In this document: positions 1 to 13,552 of the stretch, in pieces
Layout of the letters: every line of letters begins with the position of its first letter
How positions within the stretch are numbered: the stretch's first letter is position 1
Origin: Tiliqua scincoides
Lineage: Eukaryota; Chordata; Lepidosauria; Squamata; Scincidae
DNA length: 64,000 nt
Assembly (NCBI RefSeq): GCF_035046505.1
Contig: NC_089824.1
Location: forward strand, 219,612,596 to 219,676,595
Direction of reading: 5' to 3'
Translations under genes and position numbers: made by a program
The notes under the pieces: model-generated
Databases searched by the model: none
The model's input: the letters and a program-made list of their open reading frames with translations, nothing else
What the model was told of the DNA's origin: nothing

Positions 1-2294
<2,294 letters not shown>

Positions 2295-2463
2295 CTCATC
2301 ATAATTGGTGTCATTCAGATCTTCATCATCATCATCTGCTGCCTGGTTTTTCTTCATTTGATCTCCAACAGTTCTCTTCCCTGGTGGGGCATGACGATCA
2401 TCCACAGGATCATTTGCATCTCGAGCAGGACCAATATCTGAGCGGGTGGTAAAACCTGTTGCA
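2295..2463 (-). CDS. PRPF6: PRPF6 coding exon 2
   Basis: A 169-nt exon. Its first base completes the Gly codon split after exon 1 (GG|T). It then encodes 56 residues starting [20 protein letters not shown] and ending [11 protein letters not shown]. The acceptor is TGTTTAG and the donor is GAG followed by GTGATG. This is the most conserved part of the PRP1 N-terminal domain, with the acidic [11 protein letters not shown] run, and it is identical to human PRPF6 as far as I can recall. Confidence 0.98.
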
Positions 2464-2652
2464 CTAAACAGAAAAAGTGCCAGTTCAGTATAGAAAAACT
2501 GTGACATAGCAATTTTCAACTGATGTGCTGAGAAAGGTGTGCAGGCATGCCACAGGAGTTTAGCGCACAGCAGCTGAAAATCACAAAAAAACCTCTGGTT
2601 CAGTGACTTTTTCTACGGTAACTGTGTGAAGTACCTAATTGACTGAAGTACT

Positions 2653-3482
2653 GGGGTGGTGGTGGACAGGTTTGGGGTGGTGGTGGACAGGTCAATGAAA
2701 GTGTCGACTCAATGTGCGGCGGCAATAAAGAAGGCCAATTCTATGCTTGGGATCATTAGAAAAGGTATTGAGAACAAAGCAGCTAATATTATAATGCCGT
2801 TGTACAAATCTATGGTAAGGCCACACCTGGAGTATTGTGTCCAGTTCTTGTCGCAGCATCTCAAAAAAGACATAGTGGAAATGGAAAAGGTGCAAAAGAG
2901 AGGGACTAAGATGATTACTGGGCTGGGGCACCTTCCTTATGAGGAAAGGCTACGGCATTTGGGCCTCTTCAGCCTAGAAAAGAGGCGCCTGAGGGGGGAC
3001 ATGATTGAGACATACAAAATTATGCAGGGGATGGACAGAGTGGATAAGGAGATGCTCTTTACACTCTCACATAACACCAGAACCAGGGGACATCCACTCA
3101 AATTGAGTGTTGGGAGAGTTAGGACAGACAAAAGAAAATATTTCTTTACTCAGCGTGTGGTTGGTCTGTGGAACTCCTTGCCACAGGATGTGGTGACAGC
3201 GTCTGGCCTGGACGCCTTTAAAAGGGGATTGGACAAGTTTCTGGAGGAAATATCAATTACGGGTTACAAGCCATGATGTGCATGTGCAACCTCCTGATTT
3301 TAGAAATGGCTTGAACAGCTTTAAAAAGGTATCAAACAAATTAATGAAGGATAGGTGTATCCCCCCAGCTGCAGACAAGTATGCCTTTCTGTAGGATTCC
3401 CAGTGGCCGCTATTGGAAACGGGACGCTGGATTAGATGACCCTCTGGTCTGACCCAAGAGTTTTCTTCTCAGGTTCTTATGA
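2653..3482 (+). mobile_element. CR1 LINE 3' end (ORF2 C-terminus and tail)
   Basis: A 5'-truncated CR1 copy lying antisense to PRPF6. A long open stretch (2656-3276) encodes the C-terminal end of the reverse transcriptase protein, with KKANSMLGIIRKGIENK, MVRPHLEYCVQF, RLRGDMIETYKIMQG and VVGLWNSLPQDVV. The 3' UTR follows and ends at ggttcttatg, the CR1 octamer type of end. The 5' junction contains a partial duplication of ggggtggtggtggacaggt. The frame is open for about 200 codons, but the catalytic RT core is missing, so this is a dead fragment. Confidence 0.93.
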
Positions 3483-3889
3483 CCAGAATTTCTTCTCCCT
3501 GGCCATTTAAGTTTCTTTATTACAGTACATTTATTTCCAACCTTTTCTCCAAGGAACTCGGGATGGTTCACATGGTTCTTCCCCCATTCCTTTTTATTCC
3601 AAAGGGGCTGCTGTTAACACATAAAAAATTGTGTAGTGAACAAGTCTCACTACAGCACATATCTTGAAAACATGTTTGGGGTGCATGTGTGTGCAGGAGA
3701 AAAGCACTCTGCTTATGCTCCCAGATTCGCTGTTGCTGTTTTTAAACTTCTTGCAGACAGAAGGCAAAGGTACTCTACCCTGGATGGCGGGCTTAAGGGA
3801 GGGACACCGTTATTGTTGGCAATGTTTTTACTACTATTGTTTTGCTTTTTGAATATTATGATGTTATAAGTGCACAAAAGTATTACTCA
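3483..3889. other. PRPF6 intron 1, unassigned stretch
   Basis: About 400 bp of unremarkable intron between the CR1 piece and a MITE. No gene or clear repeat seen. Confidence 0.5.
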
Positions 3890-4180
3890 ATGTTTGTCCT
3901 CTGCTGTACCACTTCACATAGTACCATATAATTGAAGTACCACAGGAAGTAACTAGTGGTAACATCATTGCCAGTTACTTCTGGGTTGGGAGCCAGATGC
4001 GATGTGACAAACACCAGTAAGAGGCTCGGGGTGGATGGGTGCTTTGGAGCAATGCTTTGGAGCCTCCTACCGCTGTTTGTTGTGTCACGTTCCTGGTCTT
4101 GGTGCTAAGTGGCAGGGGTCCTATGAGTACCTCTAGTGGTACCTGTACCACTGGTTCAGAAACATCGCTGTACAGTACTC
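3890..4180. repeat. MITE-like repeat, copy 1 of a pair
   Basis: Shares an ordered set of words with 35,145-35,495: tgtaccacttcacat, gaagtaccac, ccagttacttc, gccagatgc and, at the far end, accactggttcagaaa versus accactggttgagaaa. The far end resembles the CAGTNTTTCTCAACC terminus of hAT-type MITEs. No target duplication is legible. Confidence 0.6.
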
Positions 4181-4216
4181 CCACTTGAGAATCTCAGTTC
4201 AAAAACAGCTCTGACC

Positions 4217-4843
4217 AGTAGTTTCCAACTTTTTAACAACAGGACCCACCTAAAAAAAAGGTTGACCAACGTGGCTATAAACTGTCCCCCCACAGTGCTC
4301 CCCCCAAGTAGCAGATTGTTTGAACTTGACATGCACAGTCTAATTGTCTTGTCTAGTCATAGGCTAGTCCAGGGGTGTCCAAACTTTTTGGCAGGAGGGC
4401 CACATCATCTCTCTCACTGTGTCGGGGGTCAGAAATAAAATTGAAATAAACTCACATCAATGAATATATTACAGATGGAACATATGAATGAATGAAGGTC
4501 TTGCAGCAGCTCAAGGCCTATAAAAGGCCTTGCACAAAGCAAGACCAGCCTTTCCTTTGCTGCTGCATTACAGACGTCAAACAGCAAGCTGCCCTCATCC
4601 CACAGCTCAGGCGAAAGGTCGAACAGTCACCCTCATGCAGCTGTGTCAGGCCAGCGCGGGCTCCAGCAAGTCTCTGGAGGGCCCACTAGAGACCGGGGGC
4701 TCCCTGTGGGCCGGCTCAGGAGTCCCCGAAGGCTGCAAATGGCCCCCGGGCTGGGCTTTGGGCACCCGAGGCAAGTCCAATTGTCCGTTTCGTGACCCAT
4801 GAAGAACTTGGATTGGGACCCTGGTGAGCCACAAAGCCACAGT
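4217..4843. repeat. Old hAT-like MITE split by a younger one
   Basis: The left part starts cagtagtttccaacttttta and runs into gacccacc. The matching right part, after the inserted element at 4370-4769, contains cgtgacccatgaagaact and ends near cacagttgggg. The ends are roughly inverted, as in other CAGTGGTTTTCAAC elements in this window. The reconstruction is tentative. Confidence 0.45.
4370..4769 (+). mobile_element. hAT-type non-autonomous element, CAGGGGTG family
   Basis: Starts caggggtgtccaaacttttt and ends tttgggcacccga. It shares its whole length with better preserved copies at 28,051-28,493, 39,822-40,272 and 42,223-42,635, including gccttgcacaaagcaag and the poly-pyrimidine ctttcctttgctgc. 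The flanks ggctagtc and ggcaagtc look like a decayed 8-bp duplication. No transposase is encoded. Confidence 0.8.
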
Positions 4844-5232
4844 TGGGGAATATATAAATTTAAAAGATAAAATAACCAGAAGCGTGTGGGCTGCAGATGC
4901 CTTTTAACTCTCTCTCCCCCATCTCAGGAAGGAGGAAACTCTGCACACGCTCAGAGGCACTGTGGCCGATTTTGTGGGGGAAAGGGACCACCCTGTTTGT
5001 GCTGGGGGGCTGCACACACCCCTCCTGGCCAGGAACCTGTGTTGGCGCTCCCTCCACGCACCTGTGGAGGCTCCACCTGCACACACTTACCTGGGAGTAG
5101 GACCAACTGACCTTAACGGGGCTTACTTGTGAGTAGCCCCACAAGGGCTGGGCTGCAAGGCCCGTGGGGCGGCGACCCTGCGCATTCCCTGAGAGGAAGC
5201 CCACGGGAGCTACTTGCTCCGGCTACGTCCTG

Positions 5233-5343
5233 TGGCGGGGAGTCCCACAGGCGCGTGCAGTGGCGGGGAGTCCCACAGGCCCCGGGAGGGAGTGGGCGGG
5301 GCTCCAGGGGAGGGAGGGAGGGAGTGGGCGGGGCTCCAGGGGG
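5233..5343. repeat. Two tandem duplications with GC boxes
   Basis: The 20-mer tggcggggagtcccacaggc occurs at 5233-5252 and 5261-5280 (period 28). The block gggagtgggcggggctccag occurs near 5288 and 5320 (period 32). Each second-block unit carries a GGGCGGGGC GC box. They lie in intron 1 within 120 bp of the exon 1 donor. Confidence 0.85.
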
Positions 5344-5359
5344 CCAGGCCGCTCGCTCA

Positions 5360-5644
<285 letters not shown>

Positions 5645-5756
5645 TGACTGGCGGGGAGGGGCGTCTCCCTCTGAGGCGCCCGAGGCGGGGCCAGGCCAGG
5701 CCTGGGGGGACGCTCGCACGTTTGCCCCGCTTGCTTGCAGAGGGCCCCGTCCTCGC

Positions 5757-5860
5757 CACGCTTACCCGGGAGTAAGCCCCATAGACTGCAGTGGGGCTTC
5801 CTTCGGAGGAGACCTGCGCAGGAGGGGCTGCCATCCCGTCCACACTTACCTGGGAGCGGT
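5757..5860. repeat. Short palindromic repeat next to the PRPF6 island
   Basis: Contains cttacccgggagtaagcccc, then gtggggcttccttcggagg and finally cacttacctgggagcg. These are the core words of the roughly 80-bp palindromic repeat seen at 23,321-23,400, 48,000-48,090 and 60,008-60,270. A partial copy also lies at 5088-5140 (cttacctgggagtagg). Confidence 0.6.
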
Positions 5861-5929
5861 GGCGTAGCTGGAGGGGGGGCGGAGCACTCAGGTGGCAGCG
5901 AGGTGGGCAAGCGCCCCCTCCCTGCTGGA

Positions 5930-6235
5930 TCAGGCCACAGCCCCACCTAGTCCAGCTTCCTGAATCTCACATCGGCCCACCAAATGCCCCAGGGAGCACG
6001 CCTGATGACAAGAGACCTGCATCCTGGTGCCCTCCCCTGCATCTGGCATTCTGACATAACCCATTTCTAAAATCAGGAGGTTGCGCATACACATCATGGC
6101 TTGTACCCCATAATGGATTTTTCCTCCAGAAACTTGTCCAATCCCCTTTTAAAGGCGTCTAGGCTAGACGCCAGCACCACATCCTGTGGCAAGGAGTTCC
6201 ACAGACCAGCCACACGCTGAGTTCTGCGACACAAA
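5930..6235 (-). mobile_element. CR1 LINE 3' fragment
   Basis: Minus-strand CR1 3' UTR and the end of ORF2. Encodes VAGLWNSLPQDVVLASSLDA and FLEEKSIMGYKP before the UTR. The octamer tail is missing, and the copy is truncated on both sides. Close in sequence to the 10,288-10,895 copy. Confidence 0.9.
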
Positions 6236-6504
6236 GATTTCGAGCCACCCTTTCTTGGGATCAACCCAAATGACCTCAAAAGACCAGCAGCAAACTTTGG
6301 GGTTTTTCAAAGCTCCTCAGTTGGATGGTCAGAAAAGGAAGAGGGGGGGCTGGTCCTGGGGAAAGGCTCCTCTGCCTTCCTGACAGCTGGGGAGGAAAGC
6401 CTGGGTTGAAATGGCAGCCACTGGAGCCTGGTGGAAATTAAGGACCCTGTGGGGTCTTATCCACACCCCAGGTGCAGAAAGAGACTGAGAAGGAAGTGCA
6501 GAAG

Positions 6505-6592
6505 GGCTGCTGTGAGATACAGGAAGCTGGACTAGATGGGCCTATGGCCTGATCCAGCAGGGCTCTTCTTCTGTCCTTATGTTCTTAACACA
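6505..6592 (+). mobile_element. CR1 3' terminal fragment
   Basis: Only the last ~85 bp of CR1: gctggactagatgggcctat, ggcctgatccagcagggctc and then ttatgttctta at the end. A strongly 5'-truncated insertion. Confidence 0.85.
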
Positions 6593-7979
6593 GTTATAGA
6601 AGTGAACCCAGCACACGAGTCCTATTCTTCACCCTGTTCCTATGGCTCATAGCATAGCTCAGACTGTAAAAGCGACCCCCCCCCCCATATCCCCCCTTGT
6701 GAGATGAACATGTCATACTTTATGAAGGACATCACAGAACCTACAGAAAAATAGAGCGGGACTCTCTACAAAAAGTCAGACAGTTGCCAGAAGCTCGGTT
6801 TGATTTTCCACCAGATGGAGTACTAAACACATATTGTTGGAAAGATTTTCGGATTCTTTTCACTGACGCAATGCCAAACAGTCACAGACCTTTTAAAAGG
6901 GTTTGGAGGCTTTATTTCTACAATAGTAAGTGAATTACACAAGCCAATTGTTTCAGTTTGGATAGAAATGTTCACTCTAGTTTCCCAGCCTGTTTCTCAA
7001 AGAACCACTCCCAGAAAACCACATTAAATAAAGTGAGATAAACAAGTTACCCATGTGGCACTGTATGTCATTTCCACTTCTTTATTGGGCCTATTATGAC
7101 AGGTTTGGTGCATGGTCCGGGCTCTAATTAGGCAGTCATACTGCCCTGCATCCCAAAATATTCCTGGCCCACAACTTTGGTTATACAAGATCCTGGAATC
7201 TTCCATTTGGGAAAGTTATGATCTACATGATCTCTTTAGGTCACTTTGCCATAATGACCTGTTTTTGAGGGGAACAACAGTCATTCTCTTGGCTCCAATT
7301 TCAGTTATTTTTCTCAAACTGGAAAAGATAATTTAACCATTTCTCCCTATCAATATAGAGCTGTCCCCAGTGCCTAATCTTTCCATAGGTGTCTGGAGGT
7401 CACAAAAGATGCTCAGAGTTCCTTTTTGGATACTCTCGCTTAGTATTCTGGTTCAGTTTCCTGAGTGAAGGCTTCATATTCTTTTTTTTCTGTTTCTTTT
7501 TTCTTCTTTTAAAAACCTCTGGCCGAAAATTAATTCAGCCCTCAAGGGGATGAGTTCTTCACAGCTTGAGTAAAATCCTATATGCTTTTCAACCAAGCAA
7601 TCTTAGCCTAGCTTTGTACAGCGGCTGCTTTGGATTCTCTTCTAAGGAACCTTTATGAAAAAATCAATATCATATTTTAGTTCCTTCTAAATTTAATCTA
7701 TGCGGGTGAACATTTTTCGGTATTGGTTATTTAAGAAATAATATCCATAGCTAAGGTGTATGCAGAGCAATAAAACCAACCCTGTTCTTCATTAAATGCT
7801 AGAGCAAAAGTGTTTAATCTGACTGAAAACTCCATTTATATGTTTGCTCTGGTGCCGTGAAAATTGATGTTATTGTAGGATGAGAGAGTAATTTCATGGA
7901 TATACTCCTGTTTCAAGAAAGATTTCTGCTGCCCTCCTTGTGCTAGTCTTTTTCTTTCCTCTGGAAGTTAGATCTAGTT
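6593..7979. other. No recognisable feature
   Basis: Mostly unique-looking AT-rich sequence with a C run at 6678-6686 and pyrimidine-rich patches near 7480-7510. I see no exon, RNA gene or clear repeat. Confidence 0.5.
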
Positions 7980-8929
7980 CAGGGGTGTCAAACTTGGGGT
8001 GTCATACAGTGGGCCAAATAGCATTCATGGCACCTGCTGAGGACTGGAAGTGATGTCATTAAGCAATGTCATTAAGTGATGACCAGAAGTAAGCATTTTT
8101 TTCTGATGTAGGAACTCATTAGCTCCAAAAACAGAAGAGAAAATATGCAAATCCTTGATCATATTTCAAGGTACGAGAGAGCCCAAAGATCATGTGGGCT
8201 GCCCTTTTAGCAGTGCTGCTTTTGCCAAGGTGTCACTTCACAGCTGTGTGGCTGAGATGTGCTCTGCAAAGGAATGCCTCAGCAGAAATTGCACAGCTGA
8301 AAGGATGGTGCTGGAGAGCCTGCCCCTTCAGCAGTGACACCTCAGCATTGCTGAAAGGGTGATCTGCATGAAAATTGGGACCTCCCATTGCTGCCCTTTA
8401 AGCATTACTGCTTCTGCCAAAGCATCACTTTGCAGCTAAGCACCTTGAGAACAGCTGGTGGTGGTGCTGTGAGGCCCATACCTTTGATCTTGTTTATCTT
8501 CTGTGTTTTTACCTGTTCTGAGAGTTTTTAAAAATGTACATAATGTGTAGTCCACTTTTAAACTCACATAGGGCCCAATCCTGTTCAGTGAGCACCAGCT
8601 CACTACCAGTGTGCACTATCGCAAACATGCCATAAGGCACATTTGTGTACCCTAGCACCAGTGCTCTGCCAGTGCTAGCCCAGTGCTGGCCAGCACTGGG
8701 CTAGCACCGGTGGAGCACCGAGCAGCAGAGAGGTAGGTGGGGGTGTGGGGGGAGACAGGGAAGAAGAGTTCCAGGGCAGGGGAGGTGGAGGGGGGGAGGT
8801 GTGCAGGGGGAGGGAATGGGGCGGGACCGGTAGAGCTTTGCTTTGACAAGTTGCACCTGCTGAAATTCCCTCCTCTACACAATGGTTATAGGTCCAGGAG
8901 CCCTAAAGCTGAAAAGTTGGCCACCCCTG
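7980..8929. repeat. Possible hAT-type element (CAGGGGTG ends), composite
   Basis: Begins caggggtgtcaaacttgggg and ends aagttggccacccctg, which are approximate inverted ends. The flanks atctagtt and ccttagtt share only five of eight bases, so the target duplication is doubtful. The interior contains two similar blocks (ctgcccttttagcagtgctg at about 8200 and ctgccctttaagcattactg at about 8390) and a separate palindrome region. It may be several elements stacked. Confidence 0.4.
8672..8707. repeat. 36-bp perfect palindrome
   Basis: The left arm gtgctagcccagtgctgg is followed directly by its reverse complement, with no loop. It sits in a stretch starting gggcccaatcctgttcag (about 8573), which has the end motif of the TNA MITE family, so it may be the centre of such an element. 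Confidence 0.9.
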
Positions 8930-10277
8930 CCTTAGTTCCTTGTATCCATAATGCCCATTATAAGACCCTGCTTTGCAAGATGGTTGCAAGGATGAGTGGG
9001 CTACAGACTAGCAAATGCTTTGTACCATGCAATATAAGTTAACAATAACTTGTTATGAATAAAGGGTGCAACAATCCACATAAAATCTGTAGTCAAATCT
9101 GACTGGTAACTTGCAGTTGGGTTCCTTCGTAGGTTAGGAAGTAGATTTTGCACCCTAATTGGCTGCTAAGTTTTGCCCACATCACAGAACTTGCACCCCA
9201 ATAAACTCTGAATTGAAAGGGGAGACATGCCATGTGGACATCAAAGGAGGTTTCAATGTCACTGGTAATGAGCTGGTGTTCAGGACTCTGAGTGGTTCTG
9301 AGAATTTGTTTGTTCTCAGCTGTAATCAGTTACATTCTTATTCATTGTTATTCAATGGGAGCTGGCTGAGTGCCTGGGACTTTCCAGCCAATGTGTTAAG
9401 ACCTGGAACATCAAGCAACAAGTGACAGTCTCCCCTCCAGTGTTGAGGAGAGAAATAGGAAGCGGACAGAGCACAGTGAGGTTTTCAACTGAACAGTTTC
9501 CCCTAGGAAAGTAATGCAGTCGGACTGTTACAGGAGCCACAGGTTCTGCCAGCATAAGTCCGTTGCCCCTTCCCCAAGTTCTCTGTGTGTGCCACTTGGG
9601 GAAGGGCTAAGCTTTGTTTCATTGTGCGGGGAGCTTTTGCAAAAACTAGAAACAGATTATTTCTCATACTGCTTTAGCTTTCTGCAAAGCTAGCACTGTC
9701 CTTCCTCTTGCCAAGAGGTTACCTTTGGCAATCTCGCATGAGGATTGTGGAGCCCTGGGTGCCACCCTGCGCTTTGGCTCTGTCATTTGGCCCTCTTCTC
9801 CCAGTACAAGCTGGTACGCACTACCCTGTCAGGCACATAGGTCCAAACCCCAGTGGGGCTCAAGAAGCATCAGGCACTTAGAGTAGAGGGAAGGGGGCAA
9901 CAGGCAGGCACGGAACATTCTGGAAGGATGGCTTGCTTGGCCACCTCTTTCCTGTTCTCTCGAATGATGACAGAGCAGACACAATGGTTGCCAATCCTCC
10001 ATTTTAGCAATTCTGGTATCTGAATGAGGCTGGGGGTGGACTTCAAAACAGGTCAGTGGACAAAGGCCAAATGACTTCAGTGCACTGAGGGACAAAGACT
10101 ATCCAGAGCTTTCTGTTTGCTTTTAGGGCTGACCCTCGTGGGCACGGTTTTCAAAGTCTGAGCTGGATCTGCAGCCTGTACAGCTGGTTGAATGCTGGGC
10201 AGTGACGCTAGATCTCTGCCTGAGACCTTGGAGAGCTCCTGCCACTCAGTTCTGGGGTAGGTAAACCAATAGGCTGA
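8930..10277. other. No recognisable gene
   Basis: Unassigned, mildly GC-balanced sequence. Short open frames show no family features. Confidence 0.5.
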
Positions 10278-10287
10278 TCCAGTATAA

Positions 10288-10895
10288 AAGTACATAAGAA
10301 CATAAGAACATAAGAACAGCCCCACTGGATCAGGCCATAGGCCCATCTAGTCCAGCTTCCTGTATCTCACAGCGGCCCACCAAATGCCCCAGGGAGCACA
10401 CCAGATAACAAGAGACCTCATCCTGGTGCCCTCCCCTACATCTGGCATTCTGACTTAACCCATTCCTAAAATCAGGAGGTTGCGCATACTCATCATGGCT
10501 TGTACCCCACAATGGATTTTTCCTCCAGAAACTCGTCCAATCCCCTTTTAAAGGTGTCTAGGCTAGACGCCAGCACCACATCCTGTGGCAAGGAGTTCCA
10601 CAGACCGACCACGCGCTGAGTAAAGAAATATTTTCTTTTGTCTGTCCTAACCCGCCCAACACTCAATTTTAGTGGATGTCCCCTGGTTCTGGTATTATGT
10701 GAGAGTGTAAAGAGCATCTCCCTATCCACTCTGTCCATCCCCTGCATAATTTTGTATGTCTCAATCATGTCCCCCCTCAAGCATCTCTTTTCTAGGCTGA
10801 AGAGGCCCAAACGCCGTAGCCTTTCCTCATAAGGAAGGTGCCCCAGCCCCGTAATCATCTTAGTCACTCTCTTTTGCACCTTTTCCATTTCCAAA
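10288..10895 (-). mobile_element. CR1 LINE 3' end with octamer tail
   Basis: On the plus strand it starts with three and a half copies of the octamer cataagaa, the CR1 3' tail in reverse. The 3' UTR and about 130 codons of ORF2 C-terminus follow ([20 protein letters not shown] through SIVGYKP), open on the minus strand. The high identity to the other copies and the intact tail suggest a fairly young, 5'-truncated insertion. Confidence 0.95.
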
Positions 10896-12472
10896 GTAGC
10901 TTCATGTGTCCATATCTACTAGTTATTTTCTTTAACCTCTTGAAATACTTCTACTGTGTCTATGTGCAATATGTTACATCTAAGAATAACTCCACTTTAT
11001 ATTGAACTGGACCAGCTTAGTGCAAGTTTTTATTTTAATTTGTGTATTTGGGGTTTTAGGGGTACAAACTGTAATATGTCAGCTTTGCAACACAGCATTG
11101 CAAGAGAGCTTTGAAATGGTTTGTTTACTGGTCATTGGGGGGGGAGATGAAAAATGAAAAGAACAAAAAAGAATGATGGCTACTGCATCTGCATGACCCA
11201 GCAAAAAGGGATCGGTCTCCATTGGCAATCAGGCAATTAGATCTGTGGAGTCCTGCAGAACCCAATCTTATTGGGCTGCCCTACCAGTGGAATGCATACC
11301 AGCTCTTGTTGCTGCAAAGCAGCCATAATACCCAGGAAGCCAGGATGCTGGCTGATCCATGATGACTTGCTAGAGTAGGTAGGCCTGCACAGGGGGTGAA
11401 ATGGGGAGGGTGGATCAGGCCCAGGGAAGTGGATTCATTGGCAGCACACACTGAATCCTGACCCCCTTCCTGGGCTTGAGCCACCTTCATGAATGAACTT
11501 GGACTTGCACCAGTGATTATGATGGAGCAGGCCCAAGTTGCCCCATAGTGGCAAGTTGGACCCTTACTCCAGGGCAAGGGTCAAGGAGAGCTCCAGCAAC
11601 CAAAACTCCCCTGCAGGATACAGCGGAGGCCCTGCCACCCCCACTGCGTCACCAAGTGGGGAATTAGGATTAGACTGTCAATTGTGTCCCTCATAGTTAT
11701 AAAACTTTCTAAAGGCTCTGTTTAATATCAACAAGAGAAGAAAAGCTAGGGAGTAGCTAGATCAGATGGGAAAAATTTTCTTTTAATGCAGTTTGCATTG
11801 TAAAAGCCACCATTAAAGAAAATATATGCAAAAGGCCAGTTACCCACTTTTTGTAAATAGGACAGTTTCTGTTAAATCAGCGTAAGGGATGCTACTTAGC
11901 ACCAGATGAGAGGTCTGGCCCATGAAATACAGCAATTTTCTCCCTGACGAATAAGGGCAAAGAATCCTAATAGATTCATCCCAGCCAGAACAAAAGGCGT
12001 GTGCATGCATTTAAATAACTCCAGATCTTTTTTGTGCTGATTAATTACAAAGGCTGTTCTTTTTCTTTTTTGGAATTAAGAAATGGGGCAGATGGTACAG
12101 GCCTCATTTTATGTGTATATATATAAAATCTTATCTTTCCTACCTCAGAGGTCCAAAGACATCAGAAGGCTTTCACATGAGTGACGAGACAACTAGGCAA
12201 TGCTGTACTCATGAGAAAACAGAAAATATCAAACATAAATGAAATCGGCTTAGAAAATTATAAGACGGTGGTGGTAGAAGAGGAGGCGGAGGCAGCAGTG
12301 AAGGAGGTGGGGCATGTGTGTGCTGGCATGGTGGTTCAAAATGAGGGGCAGAATTTGGTGTTGCTTCAGGTGCTGGCTCAGCTTGGGCCAGGCCTGTGCA
12401 TGAGCAGGAGGAGGAGTGAGTGTGCGAAGCTGTGACTGCCTTAGGCTTAGGAACTTTTGAGGTTGGAAGTAT
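10896..12472. other. Unassigned stretch with one homeobox-site-like block
   Basis: No exon or clear repeat. Around 12,010-12,070 the text tttaaataactccagatc and gctgattaattacaaaggc is unique and AT-rich, with a TAATTA homeodomain-type core. A (TA)-rich run is at 12,113-12,126. Confidence 0.4.
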
Positions 12473-13370
12473 CATGGAATGAAAAATCCCTCCTACGGGC
12501 TTTAAGACCACATCCATTAAGTTTAGCTCTTTCTCCTAACGTTTCACCCTTGACTTTGCAGGCATTGTCAAAGGACTAAAATATCACCTAGGATGACAAA
12601 AGGAGCAAAATGGGGGGGGGGGGGGACTCCACTAAATTACAGACCAAAAAGATTAACAGCCCAATCCTAACCTGCCCTGGAGCAGGCAGCCAGCTGGCCT
12701 ACACTGTATCCAGAGCAGGGTTGGAGCTGGCTGTGGTACCACACGGGGCAAGGGGAAGTAATTCCCCTTACCCCGAGTAACATGGCAGCAGGCAGAATTG
12801 GGCTACTTGGATCTGCACCACCTAAACAGGTGGGGCAGATCCAAAGAGCCCAGCATTAGGCTGGGTTGCTCCAGAGGGGTGTTAGGATCTGGATTAAGTG
12901 CCAGATTCTGGCACTACTGCACTCCCAGACCCAGTCTGCCCACTAGCCTGCCTGCCACCTGTTCTCCCCCCACCCCAGAACATCCCCGTTCCTCACTCCC
13001 CCAACCCTCCCCAAACTCCCATGCCGGCCTGACTTGGACGCTGTGGATATACCTGTCATTGCGCGATGGAGGCCAGATTTGGCCTGCAGAGGCCAGCACA
13101 CATCCATGCACTGGCATCTGGACTCTTGTGGTGGCACAGAAGTGCCAAATGACTCTTTGGCAACATCCCTGGGCTGGCACAAGCCCAAGAGCGCCTTTGG
13201 ATTGCACTCTAATTTTCCCAGCCAAAACTTCAACCAAACCCTAAACCTGGGTAATTCAGTTAAAACCTAGCTTCTACCAAAGCCCACTCCCGTAAGGGCG
13301 AAGTGTTCAGAGAAAGAGCTAAACTTGAATGTGGTCTTAAAGCCCATAGGAGAAATTTTTCATTCTATGC
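12473..13370. repeat. Inverted repeat pair with ~80-bp arms
   Basis: The left arm (12,473-12,550) contains gggctttaagaccacat and aagtttagctctttctc. The right arm (about 13,292-13,370) is its reverse complement at roughly 85 percent identity, with the words in the opposite order. The outer ends both read CAT(A/G)GAATGAAAAA. The roughly 740-bp centre includes MITE-like words (cagcccaatcctaacctgcc at about 12,658). It may be a DNA transposon with long terminal inverted repeats. No target duplication was found. Confidence 0.65.
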
Positions 13371-13374
13371 CCCA

Positions 13375-13552
13375 GGGCGCAGTCCTAACCAACTTTTTAC
13401 CACTGGCGGAGCTGTGTCAGTGGGGCATGTGTTGCATCCTGCAGATGGGAGGAAGTCACAGAGGCTCCTCAAGGTAAGGCAACGTTTCTTCCCTTACCTT
13501 GGAGTTGCACTACCCTTACCTGGGTGCTGGAAAGCTGGTTAGGATTGCGCCC
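13375..13552. repeat. Palindromic TNA-type MITE, copy b
   Basis: Ends gggcgcagtcctaaccaact and, inverted, gggcgcaatcctaaccagct. The interior has gcatcctgcag and the paired aaggtaagg and ccttaccttgg words shared with copies at 51,041, 51,339, 54,081 and 57,277. Its flanks (CCA and TTA) do not match, so the duplication is lost or one edge is misplaced. Confidence 0.8.

Noticed and set aside
2656-3276. 206-codon frame as a host gene
   Set aside because: It is the CR1 ORF2 C-terminus; the same protein text recurs at 10,493, 26,515 and 49,472.
12798-13244. 148-codon plus-strand frame and antisense frames
   Set aside because: Sits in the centre of the inverted-repeat unit, no similarity to a known protein, multiple antisense frames of similar length.
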